NCBI GenBank assembly: GCA_030426705.1
Contig: JAUHXW010000183.1
Location: forward strand, 1 to 6,257
Direction of reading: 5' to 3'
DNA: 6,257 bases
DNA from: Gammaproteobacteria bacterium
Lineage (GTDB): Bacteria; Pseudomonadota; Gammaproteobacteria; Xanthomonadales; Marinicellaceae
The notes beneath the pieces were generated by a model. That model was not told the origin of the DNA. It made no database searches and saw nothing but the letters and a program-made list of their open reading frames with translations. The first letter of the stretch is position 1. Each line of letters opens with the position of its first letter. This document shows, piece after piece, positions 1 to 5,787 of the stretch. A program made the position numbers and the translations under genes.

Positions 1-1
1 C

Positions 2-505
2 ACATTCATCAATATGGGTGAGCAAATAGCCGAATACGACCAGTTGACAGCTGAGTTAGAGTCCAAGCTTTTGGCTGTGTTTGAAAATGCTTTTGGTCAC
101 TGTTTCAAGTCACAATTTTTACAACAACTGAAAATCAAAAAAATCTATTTGGCAGAATCACAAAGGGCTGCAGCGCTGGTTACTGAAGGGACTGATGGAC
201 ATGCTTATTTGCATAAGTTTGCGGTGACCAAAGCGGCACAGGGCGAAGGTTTGGCAGCCAGTTTGTGGCAGCAAATCAAACACAATCACCCACAATTGTA
301 TTGGCGCTCTCGAATCCATAATGAAATCAATGGCTGGTATTTCAAACAAGCCGATACCACCATCAAATCTTCCCAGGGAGATTGGGTGGGCTTTTCCTAC
401 GGGTTATCTGCTGCAGAATCCTTGTGCTGTTTACAACAGGCGTTTTCGGTCGACAGCGGCTGGGACACAAGCACGGATAAAATTTTGGAGGTGCAACATG
501 GGTGA
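2..505 (+). CDS. argB: Bifunctional N-acetylglutamate kinase/synthase (NAGS-K), C-terminal acetyltransferase part; 5' end outside window
   Basis: This is the end of a protein that makes and phosphorylates N-acetylglutamate in the cytoplasm, the first two steps of arginine synthesis. Only the GNAT-type acetyltransferase domain (DUF619/NAT) is visible. The frame is open to the left edge, so the ATG at 14 is probably internal. Counting from that ATG, the visible motifs are IYLAESQRAAALV (44-56), YLHKFAV (65-71), the acetyl-CoA loop AQGEGLA (75-81), YWRSR (96-100) and WVGFSYGL (124-131). These match the pattern YLDKFAV..AQGEGLG..LFWRSR..WKVFWYG of Xanthomonas-type NAGS-K and vertebrate NAGS. About 30 residues without a recognised motif follow the domain. 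The stop overlaps the argC start by 8 bp. The kinase domain should lie just upstream; if it does not, this would be a stand-alone NAGS. Arginine feedback inhibition is known for the family but cannot be seen here. Confidence 0.85.
   Translation, partial: TFINMGEQIAEYDQLTAELESKLLAVFENAFGHCFKSQFLQQLKIKKIYLAESQRAAALVTEGTDGHAYLHKFAVTKAAQGEGLAASLWQQIKHNHPQLYWRSRIHNEINGWYFKQADTTIKSSQGDWVGFSYGLSAAESLCCLQQAFSVDSGWDTSTDKILEVQHG
487..491 (+). promoter_or_regulatory. Shine-Dalgarno site that sets the argC start
   Basis: GGAGG lies 6 nt before the ATG at 498. The argC frame is open further left, to an ATG at 321. The upstream stretch has no family similarity and overlaps the NAGS-K gene by far more, so this site supports 498 as the true start. 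It sits inside the last codons of the upstream gene, which suits translational coupling. Confidence 0.75.
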
Positions 506-1484
506 AATTAAACCCATTAAAGCCGCTATTTTGGGTGCCAGAGGCTATGTGGGCATGGAATTGATTCAACTGTTGGATCAACACCCCAAAGTCGAACTGG
601 TGGCGGCCTATTCCAGGTCAAATGCCGGCCAAAAAGTATCAGAATTAGTGAAAGGTTTTTCTGATAAAAAACTGACTTTTCAATCGGGTGATTTTGAGCA
701 ATTGCCTACAATGGCTTTGGATGTGTTGTTTTTGGCTTTGCCTGATGGCATCGCCAAACAACATGCCAGTTTGTGGCTGCAAATGGCTGAGCAGACAGTG
801 ATTATTGACCTGAGTGCGGACCATCGTTTTGATGAACAATGGACCTATGGTCAACCTGAAACCAATCATCAGGCACTTAAAAACAGTCGATTGATTGCCA
901 ATCCAGGTTGCTATGCCACTGGTGTGCAACTGGGCCTGCGACCTTTGTTGCCTTATTTACATTCAACCGATGTGCCGACAGCTTTTGGGGTCTCCGGTTT
1001 CAGTGGAGCGGGAACCACGCCATCAGATAAAAACAATGCGGAACGTTTGGCTGATAATTTGTTGGCCTATAAACCCACCGGTCACACCCATGAAAAAGAA
1101 GTGAGTCATGTTTTACAACAAACCATCCGTTTTATGCCACATGTGGCGGCACATTTCAGAGGCATACATTTGACCCTATCGGGGCAATTGAGCCTGAACA
1201 TGAAGGCGGAAGAAATCCAAAATCTTTATGAACATTTTTATCAAGACCAGCCTTTGATGCAGATTCAAAAGCAAGCCGCTGAAATTCAACAAGTGTCAAA
1301 AAAGCATCTTGTCGTGATTGGTGGTTTTGCCAGTTCCGAAACTGAGTCAGGCCATTTTGTGTTGACTGTCTGTTTGGATAATTTGTTGAAAGGAGCGGCC
1401 ACCCAAGCGGTGCAAAATATGAACCTGGCCTGTTCAGCACCATTCAATACACAACCATTTGAGGGTATATTCAATGAAATCTAA
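498..1484 (+). CDS. argC: N-acetyl-gamma-glutamyl-phosphate reductase ArgC
   Basis: This cytoplasmic enzyme reduces N-acetylglutamyl phosphate to N-acetylglutamate semialdehyde with NADPH, the third step of arginine synthesis. The product is 328 residues, within the family's usual range. The N-terminal Rossmann fold shows the dinucleotide loop GARGYVG (13-19). The segment VIIDLSADHRF (101-111) and the active-site block NPGCYATG (135-142) follow; Cys138 should be the residue that forms the thioester with substrate. FGVSGFSGAGTTPSDKNN (163-180) and the GHTHEKE segment (195-201) complete the substrate domain, with His196 or His198 as the likely catalytic histidine. Nothing essential appears missing. 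The start at 498 is chosen for its ribosome site and because the protein begins just before the Rossmann strand. It overlaps the NAGS-K gene by 8 bp and argH by 11 bp, so it is the middle gene of a tight operon. Confidence 0.96.
   Translation: MGEIKPIKAAILGARGYVGMELIQLLDQHPKVELVAAYSRSNAGQKVSELVKGFSDKKLTFQSGDFEQLPTMALDVLFLALPDGIAKQHASLWLQMAEQTVIIDLSADHRFDEQWTYGQPETNHQALKNSRLIANPGCYATGVQLGLRPLLPYLHSTDVPTAFGVSGFSGAGTTPSDKNNAERLADNLLAYKPTGHTHEKEVSHVLQQTIRFMPHVAAHFRGIHLTLSGQLSLNMKAEEIQNLYEHFYQDQPLMQIQKQAAEIQQVSKKHLVVIGGFASSETESGHFVLTVCLDNLLKGAATQAVQNMNLACSAPFNTQPFEGIFNEI
1461..1465 (+). promoter_or_regulatory. Shine-Dalgarno site that sets the argH start
   Basis: GAGGG lies 8 nt before the ATG at 1474, inside the end of argC. 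An in-frame TTG at 1459 would give five extra residues but has no such site ahead of it, so the ATG at 1474 is the better start. Confidence 0.65.
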
Positions 1485-2775
1485 CAACAAAAACGCCGTT
1501 TTATGGAGCAATGATCAACTGTCCATGAGTGATGAAGTGATGGCCTATCTGGCGGGTGATGATGTCGAACTGGATCAGGCATTGTTTCTGTATGACATAC
1601 AAGGCACCTGGGCGCATCTGGTGGGCTTGGCTGAAATTGAAATCATCACACAAGAACAATTAATACAGTTTAAAGAGGCATTGGATTCACTTAAAAAAGC
1701 TTTTGTTGCCAATGAATTTGTTTTGGACCATCGCTTTGAAGATGGACATTCCGCCATTGAGTTTTATTTGACCGAACAACTGGGTGCGTTAGGAAAAAAA
1801 GCCCATACCGGACGTTCCAGAAATGATCAGGTGTTAACCTGTACCCGCTTGTTTATCAAAGACCAACTCGGGCAATTGAAAAACCAGGTGGTTGTCGTGA
1901 TTGAGGCCTTAATGCCGATGGCAGAGCGGCATAAAAACACCTTGATGCCAGGATATACACACCTGCAAAGAGCCATGCCGACCACTGTGGCGGTGTGGTT
2001 ATTGGGATTTGCCGAAAGCTTGTTGGATGATCTGGAACATTTGAATCATTTGATGAAACTGTTGGATGCATCACCTTTAGGAACAGCTGCAGGATTTGGT
2101 GTGCCTTTGCCACTGGCCAGAGAATTGGCAGCCGAGACCGTGGGTTTTTCCAGGGTGCAGGTTAACCCAGTCAGTGCGCAAAACTCACGGGGAAAATATG
2201 AGTTGATGTGTTTACATGCCTTATCCTATTTGATGTCAGATGTCAGGCGTTTTTCCTGGGATTTGAGCTTGTTTATGACTCAGGAATTTAATTTTATCGG
2301 TTTGGCTTCAAGCCACACCACTGGCTCTTCTATCATGCCCAATAAAAACAACCCGGATGTGGTCGAGTTGATGCGTGCTGGCTTATCGTTGGTGGAAGGT
2401 GCTGTTCAACAGATACAATCCTTGCTGTCATTACCCAGCGGCTATCAAAGGGATTTGCAACTCAGCAAAGAACCATTGATTAAAGGCATGGATATGACGC
2501 AAAAAACTTTCGCTTTATTGCCAGGTTTGCTTGAGGCCTTGCAATTCAATAAAGCCAATATGCAAGCTGCCATCACACCCGAAATGATGGCCACGGATCA
2601 GGCTTTACACAAAGTCAAACAAGGCCAATCTTTCCGCGAAGCCTACTTGGACTCCAAACATGATGACAAGCTACAAATCACTGCCGAACAATCAATTGAA
2701 GACCGTGTTTCATTGGGCGGTGCGGCTAATTTGGGCTTAGAGGTTTTGAAAGAGCGCTTGGCTGCCTTGAGATAA
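1474..2775 (+). CDS. argH: Argininosuccinate lyase ArgH
   Basis: This enzyme splits argininosuccinate into arginine and fumarate, the last step of arginine synthesis; the family works as a cytoplasmic homotetramer. The product is 433 residues, slightly short of the roughly 460 of many lyases. It shows the superfamily blocks in order: HTGRSRNDQV (111-120), PGYTHLQRAMPTT (159-171) with the conserved Thr162-His163 pair, and the flexible signature loop GSSIMPNKNNPD (284-295) that supplies the catalytic serine (Ser285 or Ser286, by analogy Ser286). The stretch PSGYQRDLQLSKEP (321-334) differs from the Y-N-x-D-x-Q-E-D-K-E form of E. coli-like lyases. It resembles the divergent version I recall from Xanthomonas and Bacteroidetes. 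The ATG lies 11 bp inside argC, so translation is probably coupled. In Xanthomonas proB and proA follow argH, but here no gene follows closely and the operon seems to end. Confidence 0.95.
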   Translation: MKSNNKNAVLWSNDQLSMSDEVMAYLAGDDVELDQALFLYDIQGTWAHLVGLAEIEIITQEQLIQFKEALDSLKKAFVANEFVLDHRFEDGHSAIEFYLTEQLGALGKKAHTGRSRNDQVLTCTRLFIKDQLGQLKNQVVVVIEALMPMAERHKNTLMPGYTHLQRAMPTTVAVWLLGFAESLLDDLEHLNHLMKLLDASPLGTAAGFGVPLPLARELAAETVGFSRVQVNPVSAQNSRGKYELMCLHALSYLMSDVRRFSWDLSLFMTQEFNFIGLASSHTTGSSIMPNKNNPDVVELMRAGLSLVEGAVQQIQSLLSLPSGYQRDLQLSKEPLIKGMDMTQKTFALLPGLLEALQFNKANMQAAITPEMMATDQALHKVKQGQSFREAYLDSKHDDKLQITAEQSIEDRVSLGGAANLGLEVLKERLAALR

Positions 2776-2810
2776 ATTATGAAATTAAGTAATTCAAGTC
2801 ATTATCTTTC

Positions 2811-2833
2811 AGCTGGGCACGCTAGCCCAGGCT
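2811..2833 (+). repeat. Imperfect hairpin downstream of argH
   Basis: AGCTGGGC (2811-2818) and GCCCAGGCT (2825-2833) pair with one bulged base around a 6-nt loop. There is no T tract after it, so it is not a classic intrinsic terminator, although it could slow transcription or protect the 3' end of the arg mRNA. On the - strand it reads GTAGCCTGGGC..., which resembles a dispersed GTAGCC-type repeat that I recall between genes of other gammaproteobacteria. Confidence 0.5.
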
Positions 2834-2863
2834 ACCCTCTCTTGCTTCGCAATTCACCTTGAC

Positions 2864-2876
2864 GCGGGAATGACGG
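2864..2876 (-). repeat. Half copy of the ATTCCCGC palindromic repeat
   Basis: GCGGGAATGACGG is identical to the right arm of the intact copy at 5197-5222. The matching left arm is missing here; the bases before it (TTCACCTTGAC) do not complete the palindrome. A GTCATT at 2798-2803 mirrors the AATGAC at 2869-2874. The stretch 2798-2874 could therefore be a decayed inverted pair with the GTAGCC-type hairpin inside it. Confidence 0.6.
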
Positions 2877-2940
2877 AAAAGTGGTTTGATAATATTTTTT
2901 GTATTTTCAATTAAATCAACATCAGTTCCAAATGTTTAAC

Positions 2941-2953
2941 CAGTTTTAAACTG
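2941..2953. repeat. 13-bp perfect palindrome, possible operator
   Basis: CAGTTT-T-AAACTG is a perfect inverted repeat. It abuts a TATGAT (2955-2960) that could be a -10 hexamer, though no convincing -35 lies at the right distance. A second overlapping dyad, GTTTAA (2934-2939) with TTAAAC (2946-2951), shares part of it. It could be a regulator site for the secreted-protein gene, but no regulator gene is visible in the window. Confidence 0.3.
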
Positions 2954-2990
2954 TTATGATTCCATCAAGAGAATCTGTAAGTAATTCTGC

Positions 2991-3019
2991 TTTAAGTTTG
3001 TTGTACGGTTTTATATAAT
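2991..3019 (+). promoter_or_regulatory. Probable sigma-70 promoter for the beta-helix protein gene
   Basis: A perfect -10 box TATAAT (3014-3019) lies 17 bp downstream of a weak -35 box TTTAAG (2991-2996). Transcription would start near 3026, leaving a leader of about 22 nt with a GGGGGA ribosome site (3039-3044) before the ATG at 3048. The A+T-rich setting makes a chance TATAAT possible. Confidence 0.4.
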
Positions 3020-3047
3020 TTTAATTTTTAATGCTACTGGGGGAAAG

Positions 3048-4469
3048 ATGAGAAAACACGCTGTTGTGGAAACGAAAAAAAGTTTTGGGTCTAAGCTAAA
3101 TATTGGTTTTGTGGCTTTTGGTTTGATGGCTGTAGTTGCCGGTCAGGTACAGGCGGCCACCATTGTGGTTGATGGTTTAGATGGCACTGTAGCAGACGAT
3201 GGCATTTGCAGCGTTGTTGAAGCTGTTACCGCTGCCAACAGTGACACAGCCTCAGGTGCCATGCCGGGTGAATGCGTGGCAGGAAGCGGTGCTGATGTCA
3301 TTGAACTCTCTCAAGATGTCACTTTGAGCGCAGCAGCTGTATTAAATTATTCCAACCAAGGCAACGTCGGCTTGCCTATTATCGATACCAACATCACATT
3401 AAACGGCATGGGCCATGTTTTGCAAAGAGACAATAAGCTGATTTGTAACAACAATGGCACCACCGATGACGCTGAATTCAGGTTGTTTTATATTGAAGAC
3501 AGTGGTGTATTGTCCATTGAAAATACCTTATTTAGCTATGGTTGCGTTGATGGCAGCTCGGTAGCTGATCGATTTTTTGGCGGGGTGATTTGGAATGATG
3601 GAGAGTTGTCGGTAGAAAACAGTGTGTTTAATTTCAACCGAGCCTTGGTAGGTGCTGCTATTTTTAACAATGGAATCATCAGTCACATCAGTAACAGTCT
3701 ATTCTCTGACAATGACGCCAGCAGAAATGCGGGTGCCATTTACAACAATTTCCTGACCACCATTTCTTCGATTGATAACAGTTTGTTTATCAATAACACA
3801 ACCGCAGATCGCGAAGGTGGTGCTTTTTATAACAGGGGTACAATAACGACAATCAATAACTCCAGTTTTATTGATAATTATGCGGTATCCACTGGTGGTG
3901 CCATTTATACTGATGGCGTAATTAATTTAATCAGCAACAGTACCTTTTCCAACAACAGCTCAGACAGTGATGGTGGTGCCATCAATAACAACGATGTCCT
4001 GGCTGCCATTAACAACACCACCTTTGTGAATAACAGCGGGCGTTTTGGTGGAGCGATAAGGAGCTCAAGTAATGCGACTTCAGTGAACAACACCCTGTTC
4101 AAAGGCAACAGCGCACAATTTAGCTCTGCTGCTGATTGTTATTTGACCAATGGTTCTCCTGCGCCGGTCTTTTCTGGCAGTAACAACATGTCCAATCAGG
4201 ACAATCAAAATTGTTTGATTAGTATGGACACGCAATTGACACCCACCACGGTCGCTGCTGTCGGTGACAATGGTTGTGTCACACCTTTGGCAGATGGAAC
4301 ATGTGTGTTAACCCATCCCTTGCTGATAGGCAGTGAAGCTCTGGATGCAGCTGATGCCTTGACCGCCACAACAACCGATCAACGCGGCTATGCCATTGAA
4401 AATCTGCTGCGTGATATTGGTGCTTTCGAAGCCAATGTCGATTTGATTTTCATTGATGGTTTTGAGTAA
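3048..4469 (+). CDS. Exported right-handed beta-helix protein with CSLREA-like and choice-of-anchor Q-like regions
   Basis: This 473-residue protein is predicted to be exported; its substrate or partner is unknown. A signal peptide is clear: basic residues at 10-16, a hydrophobic run at 18-31, and a likely signal peptidase I cut after VQA (34-36). Mature residues 37-66 (TIVVDGLDGT...DGICSVVEAVTAAN) match the CSLREA-type N-terminal domain. From about 156 to 355 there are repeats of roughly 26 residues built on [GA]GA[IF]xNxG and [IV]xNSxFxxN, with the glycine block at about 179, 202, 228, 257, 283, 309 and 334. This is the signature of a parallel beta-helix. The end, THPLLIGSEALDAAD...TTDQRGYAIENLLRDIGAFE (422-461), matches the choice-of-anchor Q pattern. 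The last residues, IFIDGFE, look like a C-terminal tag. Eight cysteines in the mature part suggest disulfides. Such proteins are often adhesins or polysaccharide-binding; no catalytic site was identified. Confidence 0.88.
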   Translation: MRKHAVVETKKSFGSKLNIGFVAFGLMAVVAGQVQAATIVVDGLDGTVADDGICSVVEAVTAANSDTASGAMPGECVAGSGADVIELSQDVTLSAAAVLNYSNQGNVGLPIIDTNITLNGMGHVLQRDNKLICNNNGTTDDAEFRLFYIEDSGVLSIENTLFSYGCVDGSSVADRFFGGVIWNDGELSVENSVFNFNRALVGAAIFNNGIISHISNSLFSDNDASRNAGAIYNNFLTTISSIDNSLFINNTTADREGGAFYNRGTITTINNSSFIDNYAVSTGGAIYTDGVINLISNSTFSNNSSDSDGGAINNNDVLAAINNTTFVNNSGRFGGAIRSSSNATSVNNTLFKGNSAQFSSAADCYLTNGSPAPVFSGSNNMSNQDNQNCLISMDTQLTPTTVAAVGDNGCVTPLADGTCVLTHPLLIGSEALDAADALTATTTDQRGYAIENLLRDIGAFEANVDLIFIDGFE

Positions 4470-4613
4470 CCGTAAGGTACGTTGGGCAGAGCCTGAGCAG
4501 CTCATTACTCACCAAGTGTTATAGCGCGGGCGGTGCAGCAATTTTGGGGAATGGAGTTTGAATACCGAGATTAGCTGCATTGAAATAAGCATCTAAATTA
4601 AAAGTAATTCACG

Positions 4614-4635
4614 TCATTCTCCATTAGTTGGGAAT
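4614..4635 (+). repeat. Degenerate copy 1 of the ATTCCCGC palindrome
   Basis: ATTCTC-N8-GGGAAT (4616-4635) preceded by TC fits the ATTCCC-N8-GGGAAT frame with one arm mismatch. The inner GC pairs of the intact copies are lost. Confidence 0.55.
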
Positions 4636-4662
4636 AATGAAAAGGATGATGCCACCACAAGA

Positions 4663-4685
4663 TCATTCCCGCGAAGGCACATTAC
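4663..4685 (+). repeat. Copy 2 of the ATTCCCGC palindrome, right arm deleted
   Basis: TCATTCCCGCGAAGGC is followed by ACATTAC instead of GGGAATCTCATTAC as in the next copy. The right arm therefore seems to be lost by a small internal deletion while the outer flank CATTAC is kept. The next copy starts 56 bp downstream in the same orientation. Confidence 0.65.
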
Positions 4686-4718
4686 TATTCGGTAAAAATA
4701 ACAAACTTCTCCAAATAG

Positions 4719-4743
4719 TCATTCCCGCGCAGGCGGGAATCTC
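4719..4743 (+). repeat. Intact copy 3 of the ATTCCCGC palindrome
   Basis: ATTCCCGC (4721-4728), loop GCAG, GCGGGAAT (4733-4740) is a perfect 8-bp stem, with TC before it and CTC after it. It fits the ATTCCC-N8-GGGAAT frame known from Neisseria dRS3 elements and from similar dispersed repeats in many proteobacteria. It ends 35 bp before the GIY-YIG start codon. Confidence 0.85.
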
Positions 4744-4775
4744 ATTACGCTATCCAGATCTGATAAAATTTAAAA

Positions 4776-5063
4776 ATGAAAAACGGCTTCGTTTATATTC
4801 TTACCAATAACCACAACACTGTACTTTACATAGGCGTTACGAGCGACCTAGTGGGTAGAGTATGGCAGCACAAAGAAAAGCTGGTTGAAGGATTTTCAAA
4901 AAAATACAATACCGATAAACTGGTATTCTTTGAAGTTCATGTTTCGATAGAAGAAGCCATTATCAGGGAAAAACAATTGAAAAAATGGAATCGGGAATGG
5001 AAGGATCGATTGATATCTGAAAATAACCCAGATTGGATTGATTTATATGGGTCGATTCTTTGA
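4776..5063 (+). CDS. Small GIY-YIG nuclease-family protein
   Basis: The product is a 95-residue single-domain GIY-YIG protein, predicted to be a metal-dependent endonuclease acting on DNA; its target is unknown. All expected residues are present: the first strand FVYIL (5-9) with Tyr7, LYIGVT (17-22) holding YIG, Arg28 and His32 in the following helix (DLVGRVWQH), Tyr44, and Glu65 in REKQLKKW as the metal ligand. The ending NNPDWIDLY (83-91) is typical of this short family, so the gene looks full length and intact. The start at 4776 fits the family N-terminus (M-K-x-G-[FY]-V-Y-I-L), but there is no clear Shine-Dalgarno site, only A-rich sequence. The gene stands alone between copies of a palindromic repeat, with a direct copy 35 bp upstream and an inverted pair about 75 bp downstream. 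It might be part of a mobile or repeat-linked unit. It lacks the extra domains of UvrC or of homing endonucleases. Confidence 0.9.
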   Translation: MKNGFVYILTNNHNTVLYIGVTSDLVGRVWQHKEKLVEGFSKKYNTDKLVFFEVHVSIEEAIIREKQLKKWNREWKDRLISENNPDWIDLYGSIL

Positions 5064-5069
5064 ATTATG

Positions 5070-5090
5070 TTTAAAGAATAAGTCTTTAAA
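5070..5090 (+). repeat. Perfect stem-loop just after the GIY-YIG gene
   Basis: TTTAAAGA (5070-5077) and TCTTTAAA (5083-5090) form a perfect 8-bp stem with a 5-nt loop, beginning 7 bp after the stop codon. The stem is mostly A-T and has no T tract behind it, so it would be a weak terminator. It could instead mark the 3' edge of a transferred segment. Confidence 0.45.
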
Positions 5091-5139
5091 GTCTTGATGT
5101 CCTATGATGGTAACTAAATTTTCAAATTTAAAAAGCTAC

Positions 5140-5222
5140 GTCGCTCCCGTGCAAGTGGCAGTCTCCTGATAAATGGATATGTTTAAGACATGAGGAGATT
5201 CCCGCCTTCGCGGGAATGACGG
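5140..5222. repeat. Inverted pair of ATTCCCGC palindromes (REPIN-like)
   Basis: The right part holds the intact palindrome ATTCCCGC-CTTC-GCGGGAAT (5198-5217) followed by GACGG, in inverse orientation to the copy at 4719. The left part (5140-5170) is a diverged copy in direct orientation: GTCGCTCCCGTGCAAGTGG and onward matches the reverse complement of 5190-5220 at 22 of 31 positions. The arms include TCTCCT (5162-5167) against AGGAGA (5193-5198). The whole forms a long imperfect hairpin of about 81 bp with a loop at 5171-5189, each arm holding its own small hairpin. This layout is like REPIN/BIME elements. Confidence 0.7.
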
Positions 5223-5256
5223 TAACCTTTAATTTAATAAAAAAGCATTCTTAAAA

Positions 5257-5787
5257 ATGAAAATCACTCTTGATCATAACTGCATTATAGACTTGGTTAA
5301 TAAAACAATTGCTGGTAATCAGGTTGAAGCAATAATAAAGAATACAAAGTATGAATGCTTTGTTGTAAATATTGGAGCATCCGAAATGCAAAAATGGGGT
5401 GTTAATTCTAACAGTTATGATAAGTTTGAATAACTTTTAAATGAGGCTAATATTGCAAAGCTTCCAAGATTAGATCCAATGGGTATTTGGGATGTTACTT
5501 TTTGGGACAATTGTATTTATTCAGATGAAATAATGACAAATCTTTCAGATCAAATTGAGGTCATTCTTTTTGGGAATACAATAGGTGGAATTCCAAATGG
5601 AGGATTGAGTTCTAAGGAAGGAAGAAAATACCTCAATAAACTTTGCGATGTTCATACTCTTTGGTGTCATATCTTTTATGGAAACGATATATTTTTAACA
5701 AATGATGGCAATTTCATGAAAAAGACAAAATTACCAAAGCTACTAAAATTGGGAGCAAAAAACATCTGCAGGCCAATTGATTTATAA
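5257..5787 (+). pseudogene. PIN-like nuclease gene broken by an in-frame TAA
   Basis: One frame runs from the ATG at 5257 to the stop at 5785-5787, giving 176 codons, and is interrupted only by TAA at 5431-5433 (codon 59). The parts on both sides read as one protein. MKITLDHNCIIDL (1-13) is a typical PIN first strand with Asp6. Near the C-terminus CDVHTLWCHIFYGNDIFLTNDGNF (130-153) offers Asp131, Asp144 and Asp150 in the spacing of PIN metal ligands. The sequence around the stop, K-F-E-stop-L-L-N-E, would read naturally with Gln, so one CAA-to-TAA change explains it. The piece after the stop has an ATG at 5479 but no ribosome site, and it lacks Asp6. PIN proteins are usually toxins or RNA-processing nucleases, yet no antitoxin-like gene adjoins. 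The AT-rich codons differ from the arginine genes and suggest transfer. A sequencing error at 5431 would make the gene intact. Confidence 0.7.

Larger units (their letters stand above)
4470..4775. other. Intergenic stretch without a gene; carries palindromic repeats
   Basis: No credible coding frame was found here. The first part (4470-4600) contains only weak dyads, such as TGCAGC (4534-4539) with GCTGCA (4574-4579), and no terminator with a T tract after the beta-helix gene. The second part (4605-4743) holds three direct copies or remnants of the ATTCCCGC palindrome. AGTAATTCACGTCATT (4603-4618) matches the sequence just after argH (2788-2803) at 15 of 16 bases, so both intergenic stretches share a flank leading into the repeat. 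Confidence 0.6.

Noticed and set aside
321..497. Longer argC reading frame starting at the ATG at 321
   Set aside because: The extra 59 residues overlap the NAGS-K gene, lack any ArgC similarity, and the GGAGG before 498 gives a natural start.
1459..1473. TTG start five codons upstream of argH
   Set aside because: It has no ribosome site, whereas the ATG at 1474 has GAGGG at good spacing.
1856..2113. Minus-strand open frame inside argH, and similar ones inside argC and the beta-helix gene
   Set aside because: They are mirror frames of clearly conserved coding sequence, with no recognisable domains of their own.
2811..2840. Intrinsic terminator for the arg operon
   Set aside because: The hairpin is real but has a bulge and is followed by ACCCTCTCTTGC rather than a T tract; listed as an inverted repeat instead.
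4628..4810. 60-codon open frame on the + strand
   Set aside because: It translates the palindromic repeats (VIPAQAGIS is the usual artefact peptide of this repeat) and runs into the GIY-YIG gene in another frame.
4614..5222. CRISPR array
   Set aside because: The repeats are too few, differ in orientation and integrity, are separated by a gene, and no cas gene is nearby.
5479..5787. Independent 102-residue gene starting at the ATG at 5479
   Set aside because: It is in frame with the ORF from 5257, has no ribosome site, and carries only the C-terminal half of a PIN-like domain; treated as part of a pseudogene.
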